Source: Microbacterium sp. AB (GTDB lineage: Bacteria > Actinomycetota > Actinomycetes > Actinomycetales > Microbacteriaceae). Taken from it: a stretch of 64,000 nt of DNA. Position numbers and translations under genes: made by a program. Position 1 is the stretch's first letter. Every line of letters starts with the position of its first letter. Of the stretch, positions 33,226 through 42,350 are shown one piece after another. Under the pieces are notes generated by a model that saw only the letters and a program-made list of their open reading frames with translations, was not told the DNA's origin and ran no database searches. Location: NCBI RefSeq assembly GCF_032878875.1, contig NZ_CP118157.1:1736001-1800000 (forward strand), given 5' to 3'.

Positions 33226-34190
33226 GCGGACGCTCCTTCCTCGGCGGCGGCAGGGGCCGCCGCCCTCGTGCGCGCGGCGCGCCGCGTGCGCAGGCGCGGG
33301 TCGGCGAGGTCGTTGAGGCTCTCCCCGACGAGCGTGATCCCCAGCACGACGAGGACGATGGCGGTCCCGGGGAAGACCGACGTCCACCAGATCCCGCTCG
33401 TGACGTCCTCGATCGACCGGTTGAGGTCGTAGCCCCACTCGGCCGCGGCCGTCGGCTCGATGCCGAAGCCGAGGAAGCCGAGACCGGCCAGGGTGAGGAT
33501 CGCCTCCGAGGCGTTCAACGTGAAGATGAGCGGCAGGGTGCGGGTCGCGTTGCGCAGGACGTGGCGCATCATGATCCGCCACGTCGAGGCGCCGACGACC
33601 TTCGCCGACTCCACGAACGCCTCCGTCTTGATGCGCACCGTCTCGGCGCGCACGACGCGGAAGTACTGCGGGATGAACACGACCGTGATCGAGATGGCCG
33701 CGGCGAGCACCCCGCCGACGAGGCTCGACTGGCCGCCCGAGATGACGATGGCCGCGACGATCGCGAGCAGCAGGGTGGGGAAGGCGTAGATCGCGTCGCA
33801 GACGACGACGAGCACGCGGTCGAGCCAGCCGCCGAGATAGCCGGAGACGACGCCGAGCAGGATGCCGACGAAGATCGACATCGCCACGGAGACGACGATG
33901 GCGATGAGGGCCGTCTGGCTGCCCCAGACGACGCGCGACAGCACGTCGAAGCCCCCGGCGGTCGTGCCGAGGAGGTGTTCCGCGCTCGGGGCCTGACGTG
34001 CGCCGAACGTGCCGTCGTCGTCCGACAGCTGGGCGAACCCGTACGGCGCGATGACGGGCGCGAGGACGGCCGCGAGGACGAACACCGCGCAGATGACGAG
34101 CCCGGCCGTGAGCATGCCGCGCTGCAGGCCGACGGCCTGGCGGTAGGACCGGACGACGGGCAGTCGGGTGAGGATGCTGTCACGGGTCAT
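33222..34190 (-). CDS. Peptide ABC transporter permease (DppC type)
   Basis: A 322-residue inner-membrane permease with about six transmembrane helices. The N-terminal periplasm-facing cap (DppC-type domain, about 15-80) is followed by the permease core. The EAA loop is seen in FVESAKVVGASTWRIMMRHVLRNATRTL, which contacts the ATPase. The C-terminal tail is Ala/Arg-rich and disordered. The start follows the DppB gene by 1 nt. Operon order on the minus strand is binding protein, DppB, DppC, ATPase. Confidence 0.92.
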   Translation of the reverse strand: MTRDSILTRLPVVRSYRQAVGLQRGMLTAGLVICAVFVLAAVLAPVIAPYGFAQLSDDDGTFGARQAPSAEHLLGTTAGGFDVLSRVVWGSQTALIAIVVSVAMSIFVGILLGVVSGYLGGWLDRVLVVVCDAIYAFPTLLLAIVAAIVISGGQSSLVGGVLAAAISITVVFIPQYFRVVRAETVRIKTEAFVESAKVVGASTWRIMMRHVLRNATRTLPLIFTLNASEAILTLAGLGFLGFGIEPTAAAEWGYDLNRSIEDVTSGIWWTSVFPGTAIVLVVLGITLVGESLNDLADPRLRTRRAARTRAAAPAAAEEGASA

Positions 34191-34191
34191 G

Positions 34192-35277
34192 TCAGTACCT
34201 CACCCTCGGGTCGATGAAGGCCGCGATGATGTCGACGACGAAGTTGGACAGAGCCACGATCACGGCCAGGAGAGCGACGATGCCCTGCACGGCGACGAAG
34301 TCGCGCGCCTTGAGGAACTCCGAGAGCTGGAAGCCGAGCCCCGTCCACTCGAAGGTCGTCTCGGTGAGCACGGCGCCGCCGAGCAGCATCGCGATCTGCA
34401 GCCCGATGACCGTGACGATCGGGATGAGCGCCGGGCGGTAGGCGTGCGTCGCGACGAGGCGCGTCTCGCGGACGCCGCGCGATCGTGCCGCGTCGATGTA
34501 GGGCATGGACAGCGTGCCGATGACGTTGGTCCGCACGAGACGGAGGAAGACCCCCGCCGTGAGCAGCCCGAGCGCGAGGCCGGGGAGCACCGCATGGGAG
34601 AGCACGTCGGCGATGTACGCCGGGTTGCCCGTGCGGATGGCGTCGATCGTGTAGATGCCCGTCGCGCCGTCGAGACGGTTCAGCGCGATCTCGACGCGCG
34701 GCGACGCGCGTCCCGACGTCGGGAGGACGCCGAGCCAGACGGAGAAGACGAGCTTGAGCAGGATGCCCGCGAAGAACACGGGAGTCGCGTAGCAGAGGAT
34801 GGCGAACACGCGCAGCACGGCGTCGCCCCAGCGATCGCGGACGGCGGCGGCGATCATGCCGAGCGGGATCCCGACGACGAAGGCGACGATGAGCGCGTAG
34901 ATCGCGAGCTCGAGCGTCGCCCCGCCGTAGCGCAGCAGCACGTCGACGACGCGCTGGTTGTCGAGCGTCGTGCCGAAGTCGCCGACGACGATCCGCCCGA
35001 GGTACTCGGCGTACTGGACGTAGAGGGGGCGGTCGTAGCCCGCGGCCGCGATGCGCTCCTGCAGCTGCGCGGGAGTGAGCTGGCCGCCGAGGGCCGCTGT
35101 GATCGGGTCGCCCGTGGCGCGCATGAGCACGAAGACCGTCGTCACGAGGATGAACACGGTCGGGAAGATGAGCAGGAAGCGGACGACGACGTAGCGCCAG
35201 AGGCCGCCGCCGCCCGCCGCCCGCCGGACGAGCGAGGCCGTCGGCGTCTCCGCCGACGTGAGTGTGGTGTCTGTCAC
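34192..35277 (-). CDS. Peptide ABC transporter permease (DppB type)
   Basis: A 361-residue permease with about six transmembrane helices. It shows the DppB/OppB pattern: first helix VVVRFLLIFPTVFILVTTVFVLMRATGDP, then the PLYVQYAEYLGRIVVGDFGTTL segment. The EAA motif lies in AARSRGVRETRLVATHAYRPALIPIVTVIGLQ. The GTG start has GAGGAG about 9 nt upstream. A strong terminator-like hairpin at 35299-35333 separates it from the binding-protein gene on the same strand. Confidence 0.92.
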   Translation of the reverse strand: MTDTTLTSAETPTASLVRRAAGGGGLWRYVVVRFLLIFPTVFILVTTVFVLMRATGDPITAALGGQLTPAQLQERIAAAGYDRPLYVQYAEYLGRIVVGDFGTTLDNQRVVDVLLRYGGATLELAIYALIVAFVVGIPLGMIAAAVRDRWGDAVLRVFAILCYATPVFFAGILLKLVFSVWLGVLPTSGRASPRVEIALNRLDGATGIYTIDAIRTGNPAYIADVLSHAVLPGLALGLLTAGVFLRLVRTNVIGTLSMPYIDAARSRGVRETRLVATHAYRPALIPIVTVIGLQIAMLLGGAVLTETTFEWTGLGFQLSEFLKARDFVAVQGIVALLAVIVALSNFVVDIIAAFIDPRVRY

Positions 35278-35298
35278 GGAAGGGGTCTCCTCATGCCG

Positions 35299-35333
35299 GA
35301 GGGGCGGCCCGGAGGTCGTCCGGGCCGCCCCTC
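35299..35333 (-). terminator. Perfect 15-bp hairpin between the peptide-binding protein gene and the permease genes
   Basis: Arms 35299-35313 and 35319-35333 (core GGGGCGGCCCGGA and TCCGGGCCGCCCC) are perfectly complementary around a 5-nt loop. It lies 7 nt after the binding-protein stop and about 20 nt before the DppB start. Such hairpins act as partial terminators or 3' stabilisers, giving more binding protein than transporter. Confidence 0.75.
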
Positions 35334-35340
35334 GCGGGAG

Positions 35341-36975
35341 TCAGCGCGTCAGGGGTGCGAAGCGCAGCTTGAACGAGGCGTCGAGCACGACGCCGTCGAT
35401 GTCGGACGCGCTGACGAGGGTCTGCGCGCCCTGGAGGTAGGGGACCGTCGAGAGGTCCTCGGCGACGAGCGCCTGGATCTGCTCGATGAGCTCCGTGCGC
35501 TCGTCCACGTCGGGCGTCACGGCCTGCTGGAGGATGAGGTCGTTCACCTCGGGGTTCTCGTAGTGGTTGCCGAGGAAGTTCTCCGTGAGGAAGAACGGGG
35601 TGAGGTAGTTGTCGGCGTCGGAGTAGTCGGGGAACCATCCCAGCTGGTACGACGGGTAGACGTCGGCGACGCGGTCCTCGGAGTACTGGGTCCACTCGGT
35701 GGAGTTCAGCGAGACGTCGAAGAGCCCGTCGGCCTCCAGCTGCTGCTCGATGAGCGCGTACTCGTCACCCGAGTTGGGGCCGTAGTGATCCGGGCTGTAC
35801 TGCAGGCTGAGCGACACGGGCGTCTCGACGCCGGCGGCCGACAGGATCTCCGCGGCAGATGCGGCGTCGGGGCCGCCCTCGCCGTCGCCGTAGAGGTCCG
35901 CGAGCACCTCGGTCGCGCCCGCGAAGCCCTCGGGCACGTAGGAGTACAGCGGCGTGTAGGTGCCGTTGTAGATCTGGTCGCTGAGCGCCTCGCGGTCGAT
36001 GAGCGACGCGACGGCCTGGCGCACGGCGAGCGCCTTGGCCTCGTCGGGCTCCTCGGTCGTGGCCCCGAAGGGCTGCGTGTCGAAGTTGAACACGATGTAG
36101 CGGATCTCGCCGCCGGGGCCCTCGTGCACGGTGAGCGCGTCGTCGCCGGACAGGTCGGAGACGTCGGCGGGGGACAGGCTGCGGTACGCCACGTCGACGT
36201 CGCCCTGCTGCACGGCGAGCTTCAGGTTCGAGGACTCGGCGTAGTAGTTGAGGATGATCCCGTCGTTGGCGGGCGCCTCGAGGAGGCCCGCGTACGACTC
36301 GTTGGGCGTGAACTCGACGATCTCGTTGAAGGTGTATGACGTGATCGAGTACGGACCGGCGAACGCCTCGGCCTCGACGATCTCGTCGTCCGGGGTGAGC
36401 GCGTCGGCGGCGAAGACGTCCTCGTCGACGATCGCTCCCGGGAAGCTCGTCAGGATGAACGGGAACACCTGGTCGTTCTCGGTCTTCAGCGTGAAGACCA
36501 CCGTCGTCTCGTCGGGCGTCTCGATCGAGTCGAGGTTGTAGAGCAGCGAGGAGGCGCCGTTGGGGTCCGCGATCGCGATCTGCCGGTCGAACGAGAACTT
36601 CACGTCGCTCGAGGTGAGCGGATTGCCGTTCGCGAAGGTCAGGCCCTCCGGCAGGGTGACCGTGTACTCGGTCGGCGACGTGAACTCCGCCGTCTCGGCG
36701 AGGTCGGGCACGACCTCGGTGCTCTCGGGCGCGGTGTTGACGAGGTACGGGAAGACCTGGGTCTGCACCGCGAGGGAGCCGTTGTCGTACGAGCCCGCGG
36801 GGTCGAGCGTCGTCACCTTGTCGGTCGTGCCGAGGAGGATCACGTTGTCGCCCTCGGGGGCGGAGGCGTCGTCGTCGCCCGAGCCGCCGGCGCAGCCGGA
36901 GAGGGCGAGGACGGCGATCGCGGACAGGGCCGCGACCGGGTATCGGCGACGGGCGCCGTGTCGGACAGTCGTCAT
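35341..36975 (-). CDS. Peptide ABC transporter substrate-binding lipoprotein (SBP family 5)
   Basis: A 544-residue extracellular lipoprotein. The signal peptide (basic MTTVRHGARRRYPVAALSAIAVLALSGC) ends in a lipobox LSGC, with the lipidated Cys at 28. The family 5 solute-binding fold is recognised by TTDKVTTLDPAGSYDNGSLAVQTQVFPYLV near 50-79 and TFANGNPLTSSDVKFSFDR near 112. Further along are AVRQAVASLIDREAL near 315 and the C-terminal DVYPSYQLGWFPDYSDADNYLTPFF near 440. The presence of DppB/C/D-F genes identifies it as the peptide receptor. It is transcribed first in the operon and divergently from the GH3 gene. Confidence 0.94.
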   Translation of the reverse strand: MTTVRHGARRRYPVAALSAIAVLALSGCAGGSGDDDASAPEGDNVILLGTTDKVTTLDPAGSYDNGSLAVQTQVFPYLVNTAPESTEVVPDLAETAEFTSPTEYTVTLPEGLTFANGNPLTSSDVKFSFDRQIAIADPNGASSLLYNLDSIETPDETTVVFTLKTENDQVFPFILTSFPGAIVDEDVFAADALTPDDEIVEAEAFAGPYSITSYTFNEIVEFTPNESYAGLLEAPANDGIILNYYAESSNLKLAVQQGDVDVAYRSLSPADVSDLSGDDALTVHEGPGGEIRYIVFNFDTQPFGATTEEPDEAKALAVRQAVASLIDREALSDQIYNGTYTPLYSYVPEGFAGATEVLADLYGDGEGGPDAASAAEILSAAGVETPVSLSLQYSPDHYGPNSGDEYALIEQQLEADGLFDVSLNSTEWTQYSEDRVADVYPSYQLGWFPDYSDADNYLTPFFLTENFLGNHYENPEVNDLILQQAVTPDVDERTELIEQIQALVAEDLSTVPYLQGAQTLVSASDIDGVVLDASFKLRFAPLTR

Positions 36976-37146
36976 GGAGCTTTCCTCTTTCTTGATGCAG
37001 GACGCATCGAAGCGGGGCGCCGAACGGTCGTCGGCGCTGACCTCTGCATACTTTCACAGGCCGCTTCCAGGCGAAGCCCGGCGAAGTCCGTGGGCGCGGG
37101 GTGTTTACACGACCGTCACACGGGAACGTCGACTTAGCATGGCCTC

Positions 37147-38388
37147 ATGGGGAGAGCGTGGGGGCGACGGCGGAGTGTGAGAAGACGGCTCTGGCCGGCC
37201 ACCGCCGTGCTCGTCGCGACGACGGCGATGCTGGTCGCTCCGCCCGCGACGGCGGAGTCCGCGGCACCGGAGCCCTCCTCGCCCGCGGGCGACGCGACGG
37301 TGCGCGTAGAGCCGGCGACGGGCGACGTCTACGCCGCGCGGGCGGCGCAGATCGTCGCCGGGATGACCCCCGAGCAGCGCGCGGGCGCCGTCGTCATGGG
37401 CCACATCCCCTCTCGGGACGCGGAGACCGTGCGCGCATACCTCGCGGACGGCGATCTCGGCGGGTTCCTGCTGATGGGCGCGAACGTCGGCTGGGAGGAG
37501 CAGGTGCGATCGCTCACGGACGCCATGGTGGTCGACCCCGCCCTGCCCCCGCTCATCGCCGTCGACCAGGAGGGCGGGTCGGTCTCGCGCCTGTACTGGG
37601 ACCGTGCCGAGTCCGCCCGCACGCTCCGCGACGAGTCCCCGGGCGTGACCGAGGACGCGTTCGCCGCGCGCGGCGCCCTCGTGGCCCGTGCGGGAATCGG
37701 CGTGAACTTCGGCATCGTCGCCGATGTGACGGACGACACGGGATCCTTCATCTGGCGTCGGGTGCTGGGCGAGACCGCGAGCGGCGCCACCTCGCGCGTC
37801 GCGGCGGCGGTCACGGGCGAGGCTCCGTACGTGCTGTCTGCGCTCAAGCACTTCCCCGGCCACGGCGCTGTTCGGGAGGACTCGCACTACACGGTGCCGA
37901 CGACCGACATGTCGCTCACCCAGTGGCAGTCACAGGCGGCTCGGCCGTTCTCGGCCGGCATCTCCGCCGAGGCGCCGATCGTGATGACGGGTCACCTGGC
38001 GTACACGGCCGTCGACGAGCGCCCTGCATCGCTGTCTCCGGAGTGGTACCGGATCCTGCGCGAGGACCTCGGCTTCGACGGCGTCGCGGTGACCGACGAC
38101 CTCGGCATGCTCGTCCAGAGCGGGCTGCCGGAGTACGCCGATCCGGTCCGGAACGCCGTGTCCGCCATCGCGGCGGGCGCCGACCTCGTTCTCACCGTCG
38201 CCAGCTCCACCTCGCAGACGGCCCCCGACATGGCGGCGGGCATCGCCGCCGCGGTGTCGGCGGGAGCCCTCGACGAGGCGAGGCTGACCGAGGCGGCGAC
38301 GCGGGTCGTCGAGCTCCGGCTCCGCCTCGCCGGCGACGGCCGTTCACTCCTGCCGTGCACCGGAGAGTGCCTCGCCCCCGAGAGCTGA
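37147..38388 (+). CDS. Secreted glycoside hydrolase family 3 (NagZ-like beta-N-acetylhexosaminidase)
   Basis: A 413-residue protein with a Sec signal peptide (WPATAVLVATTAMLVAPPATAESA). The GH3 barrel follows, with GGFLLMGANVGW near 100, LPPLIAVDQEGGSVSRLYW near 135, LSALKHFPGHGAV near 228 and VTDDLGML near 314. The Asp of TDDL is the GH3 nucleophile. KHFPGHG is diagnostic of the NagZ subgroup, where a histidine acts as acid/base. The likely substrate is muropeptide or chitin N-acetylglucosamine. A leaderless TAGCAT box ends 6 nt before the ATG. The 3' end overlaps the convergent gene by 45 bp. Confidence 0.9.
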   Translation: MGRAWGRRRSVRRRLWPATAVLVATTAMLVAPPATAESAAPEPSSPAGDATVRVEPATGDVYAARAAQIVAGMTPEQRAGAVVMGHIPSRDAETVRAYLADGDLGGFLLMGANVGWEEQVRSLTDAMVVDPALPPLIAVDQEGGSVSRLYWDRAESARTLRDESPGVTEDAFAARGALVARAGIGVNFGIVADVTDDTGSFIWRRVLGETASGATSRVAAAVTGEAPYVLSALKHFPGHGAVREDSHYTVPTTDMSLTQWQSQAARPFSAGISAEAPIVMTGHLAYTAVDERPASLSPEWYRILREDLGFDGVAVTDDLGMLVQSGLPEYADPVRNAVSAIAAGADLVLTVASSTSQTAPDMAAGIAAAVSAGALDEARLTEAATRVVELRLRLAGDGRSLLPCTGECLAPES

Positions 38389-39276
38389 CGCCGGCGCGCC
38401 CCGCCAGGCCACCAGGATCTGCGCGCGAAGCGCGTTCGCGCGCTCGGCGAACGCCCGTTGTCTGCGCACGTACTCGGCCTTGCCCTCCGGCGTCTCGATC
38501 GCGACCGGGGAGAATCCCCAGTCGGCGAGATCGTACGGGGACGCCTCCATGTCGAGTCGGCGGATGTCGCGCGCGAGCTCGAAGGCGTCGAGCAGGAGCT
38601 CGCCGGGCACGAGCGGGCCGAGCTTCACCGCCCACTTGTAGACGTCCATCCCGGCGTGGAGGCACCCGGGCTGCTCGCGGTCGGGCTGATCGAGGCGTGA
38701 CAGCCGCTCGCGATTGCGCGGCGCGGCCTCCGGCGTGAAGAAGCGGAACGCGTCGACGTGCGTGCACCGGAGGTCGTGCCCCTCGACGACGGCGTCCGTC
38801 CCTTCGCTCCCGAGCCGCAGCGGCTGGGGATGCCGGCGCTCGTCCTGACGGTAGACCATCGCCCACTCGTGCAGGCCGAAGCACCCGAACTGGCCGGGGC
38901 GGGACGCCGTGCGCCGGAGGATCGTCTCGACGAGCCGGACGAGCTGGGGCCGGGCGGCCTCGAAGGCGGCGCGGTCGACCGTCACGCTCCCGTGCGTGGG
39001 GCCGGCGACGTACCAGCGCCATCCGGCGCGTTCCTCCCCGGCGTCGCCGAGCTCGACGCCGGGGCCCGGATGCCAACGGCGGAGGACGGCGGGCTTGTAC
39101 GAGTAGTAGGTGAAGAGGAAGTCCCACACGGGGTGCTTCTCGCCTCGTGCCGCCCGCGTCCGGTGGGAGGCCGTCAGGGCGTCCGCGCGCGCGACGTGGG
39201 CCTCTTCCCGTGCCTTCCACTGCGCGCGCGGGAGACGGGCGAACGGCCGTGTCGCGACGTCGGGAGCCATGGTCAC
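38344..39276 (-). CDS. Conserved actinobacterial protein (often labelled 3-methyladenine DNA glycosylase)
   Basis: A 310-residue protein with no signal peptide or membrane segment. Conserved-looking blocks are PVWDFLFTYYSYKPAVLRRWHPGPGVEL, GQFGCFGLHEWAMVYR, LRCTHVDAFRFFTPEAAPRN and GCLHAGMDVYKWAVKL. Relatives in Actinobacteria are often named 3-methyladenine DNA glycosylase, but I see no helix-hairpin-helix or other glycosylase motif, so I would not assign that activity. The many Tyr, Trp and His residues in the conserved blocks suggest a ligand or metal site. The GTG start overlaps the M18 peptidase stop by 4 nt, so the two are co-translated. It overlaps the GH3 gene tail to tail by 45 bp. 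Confidence 0.72.
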   Translation of the reverse strand: MTMAPDVATRPFARLPRAQWKAREEAHVARADALTASHRTRAARGEKHPVWDFLFTYYSYKPAVLRRWHPGPGVELGDAGEERAGWRWYVAGPTHGSVTVDRAAFEAARPQLVRLVETILRRTASRPGQFGCFGLHEWAMVYRQDERRHPQPLRLGSEGTDAVVEGHDLRCTHVDAFRFFTPEAAPRNRERLSRLDQPDREQPGCLHAGMDVYKWAVKLGPLVPGELLLDAFELARDIRRLDMEASPYDLADWGFSPVAIETPEGKAEYVRRQRAFAERANALRAQILVAWRGAPASALGGEALSGARQE

Positions 39277-40553
39277 CGGGCGAGGACCGCGCTCATGGCG
39301 CGCGTGAGGTACCAGGGATCGACGACGGATGCGAGCTCGCGCGCCGAGTGCATGGAGAGGATCGGGACGCCCACGTCGACCGTGCGGATGCCGAGGCGCG
39401 TGGCGGCGATCGGGCCGATGGTCGAGCCGCACGGGATGGCGTTGTTCGAGACGAACTCCTGCGACGGGACGTCGGCCGCGGCGCAGGCCGCGCTCCAGAC
39501 GGCCGCGCCATGGGCGTCCGTCGCATAGCGCTGGTTCGCGTTGATCTTGAGGATCGGACCGCCTCCGGCCACGGGGCGGTTGGCGGGATCGTGCCGGTCC
39601 GCGTAGTTGGGGTGCACGGCGTGGCCGACGTCGCTCGAGACGTGGAACGAGGCGGCGTACGCACGGGCGCGCTCCTCGGGGCCGGCGCCGAGCGCCGCGG
39701 AGATGCGTACGAGCACCTCCTCGTGGAACGGCCCCGCCGCGCCCGAGCGCGACGCGCTGCCGATCTCCTCGTGGTCGAACGCCGCGAACATCGCGATCGC
39801 GCCGGACGGCCGCGCATCCCGCACGGCGAGGAGCGCCGCGTGCGTCGAGAGGAGGTTGTCGAGACGGCCCGCGGCGAAGAGGGCCTCGCCGGCGCCGAAG
39901 GCGCGCGGCGGCTGGGTGTCGGCGACGACGAGGTCGTAGCCGCCGACGCGCTCTGCGGGGACGCAGGCGAGGGCCGCGACGTCGGCGAGGACGTCCGCGT
40001 CGTCGTCCTCTCCGACGCCCCACACCGGCTGCGTATGACGCTGCTTGTCCAGGGCGAGGCCCTCGTTGACGGAGCGGTCGAGATGCACCGCCAGCTGCGG
40101 GATGCGCAGCAGGGGCCCGGTCCGGACGAGATGCTCGGCGCCGTCGACGTCGACGATGCGTCCCGCGAGCTCGAGCTCGCGATCGAGCCACGAGTTGAGG
40201 AGCGGGCCGCCGTACACCTCCACCCCGGCCTGCAGCCATCCGCCCGGGCCGGAGGAGGTCGGCTTGGGCTTCAGCTTGAAGCCGGGGGAGTCGGTGTGGG
40301 CGCCGACGATCGCGAACGGCGTCGTGGCGTGCGCGGCATCGGGGAGGGCGAAGGCGATGACCGAGCCGTCGCGGACGACGACGTAGCGGCCGCCCGGCTC
40401 GAGCGTCCACGCGTCCGTCTCGTGGAGGCGGACGAAGCCGCCGTCCACGAGACGGCGGGAGGCCTCCGCTGCGGCGTGGTAGGACGACGGGGACGCCGTG
40501 ATGAAGGCGGCGAGGTCGTCGACGTGGGCGCGCGCGGCGTCGGGAACGGTCAT
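39273..40553 (-). CDS. M18-family aminopeptidase
   Basis: A 426-residue cytosolic zinc aminopeptidase (aspartyl aminopeptidase type) that removes N-terminal, often acidic, residues. Metal-binding and catalytic blocks are IVGAHTDSPGFKLKP near 83 (His, Asp), AMFAAFDHEEIGS near 265 (Glu pair) and VPILSMHSARELAS near 403 (His). The interior ASFHVSSDVGHAVHPNYADRHDP is also family-specific. The ATG lies 6 nt after a TACGCT box. The next gene on the strand starts within its stop codon. Confidence 0.93.
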   Translation of the reverse strand: MTVPDAARAHVDDLAAFITASPSSYHAAAEASRRLVDGGFVRLHETDAWTLEPGGRYVVVRDGSVIAFALPDAAHATTPFAIVGAHTDSPGFKLKPKPTSSGPGGWLQAGVEVYGGPLLNSWLDRELELAGRIVDVDGAEHLVRTGPLLRIPQLAVHLDRSVNEGLALDKQRHTQPVWGVGEDDDADVLADVAALACVPAERVGGYDLVVADTQPPRAFGAGEALFAAGRLDNLLSTHAALLAVRDARPSGAIAMFAAFDHEEIGSASRSGAAGPFHEEVLVRISAALGAGPEERARAYAASFHVSSDVGHAVHPNYADRHDPANRPVAGGGPILKINANQRYATDAHGAAVWSAACAAADVPSQEFVSNNAIPCGSTIGPIAATRLGIRTVDVGVPILSMHSARELASVVDPWYLTRAMSAVLAR

Positions 40554-40566
40554 CGCTCCAGCGTAG

Positions 40567-41304
40567 TCAGCCGCGGAGCTCGCCGGCGAGGTCGTCGTCC
40601 ACGGGCGCGATGAGCTCGGGGGAGTCGTTGCGGACGTTCCCGACCGCCGGTGACACGCGGCGGAACGTCAGGCGCTCCGCGACGCGCGGGGCGTCGTCGA
40701 GCGCCGCGTCGAGGATGTCGAGGGGGTAGTCGACGTCCGTGTCGAGCCAGGCGTCGGCGTGGTCCTCGTCGAGGAACACGGGCATGCGCCGATGGACCGC
40801 GCCGAGGGGCCCGACCGCCTCGCGCGTGAGGACCGTGAAGCTCAGCAGCCACCGCGACGGGTCGTCCCGGCCCTTCGACGGATCCCGCCACCACTCGTAG
40901 AGGCCGGCCAGGAAGAGCGCCTCGCCGTCGGAGGGATGGATGAACAGCGGCGTCTTGCCGCCGTCGGTCTCCTGCCACTCGTAGTAGCCCGTGACGGGGA
41001 CGACCGCACGCCGCTTCTCGAGCGCCGGGGCGAACATGCGCTTCTCCTCGAGCTCCTCGGCGCGGGCGTTGAAGGCCCGGGAGCCGATCGAGGGGTCCTT
41101 CGCCCACGAGGGCACGAGTCCCCAGCGCGCGGGCTCCAGGCGCCTGGTCGGGGGGTCGGTCTTCGCCGAGTCGAGCACGACGGCCGCCGAGTCCGTCGGG
41201 GCGACGTTGAACGACGGAGCGGGCAGGTCGTCCGAGACGAGATCGACGCGCAGGCGACTGACGAGCTCAGACCCGACCCGGGCCACGACGAAGCGTCCGC
41301 ACAC
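40567..41304 (-). CDS. SRAP-domain protein (YedK/HMCES-type DNA abasic-site protein)
   Basis: A 245-residue SOS-response-associated peptidase fold. The catalytic Cys2 (MCGRF) cross-links to abasic sites in single-stranded DNA and shields them from cleavage. NVAPTD (near 34), FNARAEEL, VPVTGYYEW (the Glu near 109) and VHRRMPVFL (His) are the family's active-site blocks. The start is GTG immediately followed by the Cys codon, which is essential because Cys2 becomes the N-terminal residue after Met removal. A TAGCCT box lies 6 nt upstream, so the transcript is probably leaderless. It reads in the same direction as the M18 gene. Confidence 0.94.
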   Translation of the reverse strand: MCGRFVVARVGSELVSRLRVDLVSDDLPAPSFNVAPTDSAAVVLDSAKTDPPTRRLEPARWGLVPSWAKDPSIGSRAFNARAEELEEKRMFAPALEKRRAVVPVTGYYEWQETDGGKTPLFIHPSDGEALFLAGLYEWWRDPSKGRDDPSRWLLSFTVLTREAVGPLGAVHRRMPVFLDEDHADAWLDTDVDYPLDILDAALDDAPRVAERLTFRRVSPAVGNVRNDSPELIAPVDDDLAGELRG

Positions 41305-41313
41305 GCTGGCAGG

Positions 41314-42345
41314 CTACGCCCGGAGGAGCCCGACGGCCTCGAGGCGCTCCGCGAGGCCCGCGCCGTCGTCGGCCGTCACCCAGGGGATGCCCGACGCGCT
41401 GTGGTCGTCCACGGCCGTCCGCCCGCCCGCGAGGACGGCCTGGGCCGGGGAGAGACGGCGGATGGCGACGGCCGCCACCGAGGACGGGAACTCCCGCGTG
41501 AAGCCGGTGTAGATCTCGTCGTCGTGCTGCCCGTCGTCGCCGATCAGGAGCCATTCGACGTCCGGGAACTCCTCGGCGAGCCGCCGCAGATTCGTGCGCT
41601 TGTGCTCAGAGCCGCTGCGGAACCAGCGGTCGTGCGTCGGACCCCAGTCGGTGAGCAGGATCGATCCGAGGGGGAAGAGGTGCCGGGAGAGGAAGCGGGT
41701 GAGGGCCGGGGCGATGTTCCACGCGCCCGTCGAGAGGTAGACCATCGGCGCGCCGGGCCGTTCCCGCACGATGCGCTCGAGGAGCACGGCCATGCCGGGG
41801 ACGGGCTGGCGCGCATGGGTGTGGAGCACGAACGAGTTCCAGGCCGCGAGCAGCGGACGGGGGAGCGCCGTCACCATGACGGTGTCGTCGACGTCGGAGA
41901 CGATGCCGAACCGCACGGCCGGGTCGACGACGAAGACCCGGCCGGCCGTCGGCGCCCCGCCCTCGACGGACATCTGGAACGTCTGCCAGCCCGGCTCCAG
42001 ATCGGCCGGGATGACGGTGTCGACGACGCCGCCGCGGTCCGCGACGACCTCGTGCGCCGTGTCGCCCACCGTCACCGTCACCGGCGCGTACGCGATCGGG
42101 ATCCCCGCGAAGGACCGCCATCCGCGCACGCTCGCCGAATCGCCCTCCGACTCGTGCCTGTCCGCGGGGACGATCAGCACCCGGCCGACGACGCGGATCC
42201 ACCCGTCGCCGCCGTAGCCGGGGAACGGCACGGCGGTCGGCACGCGCCCGCCTCGGCGTGCGACGCGCTCGCGCCACGCGTGGAAGCGGTACTCGGCACG
42301 GGCGATCCAGCGGACCTTGTCCTGGGCGGGCGTCTTCGGGGACAT
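41314..42345 (-). CDS. DUF2183 (App1-type phosphatidate phosphatase domain) protein
   Basis: A 343-residue protein with the DUF2183 domain (about 170-330) also found in the yeast phosphatidate phosphatase App1. The HAD-like catalytic motif is FGIVSDVDDTVMVT (DxDxT) near 175. GAPMVYLSTGAWNIAP near 230 and WLLIGDDGQHDDEIYTGF near 285 complete the fold. An N-terminal beta-rich domain (about 50-165) precedes it. The ATG is 5 nt after the DedA stop, so it is co-transcribed with DedA. No signal peptide is seen; it may act on membrane lipids from the cytosol. Confidence 0.88.
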   Translation of the reverse strand: MSPKTPAQDKVRWIARAEYRFHAWRERVARRGGRVPTAVPFPGYGGDGWIRVVGRVLIVPADRHESEGDSASVRGWRSFAGIPIAYAPVTVTVGDTAHEVVADRGGVVDTVIPADLEPGWQTFQMSVEGGAPTAGRVFVVDPAVRFGIVSDVDDTVMVTALPRPLLAAWNSFVLHTHARQPVPGMAVLLERIVRERPGAPMVYLSTGAWNIAPALTRFLSRHLFPLGSILLTDWGPTHDRWFRSGSEHKRTNLRRLAEEFPDVEWLLIGDDGQHDDEIYTGFTREFPSSVAAVAIRRLSPAQAVLAGGRTAVDDHSASGIPWVTADDGAGLAERLEAVGLLRA

Positions 42346-42350
42346 CGCCC

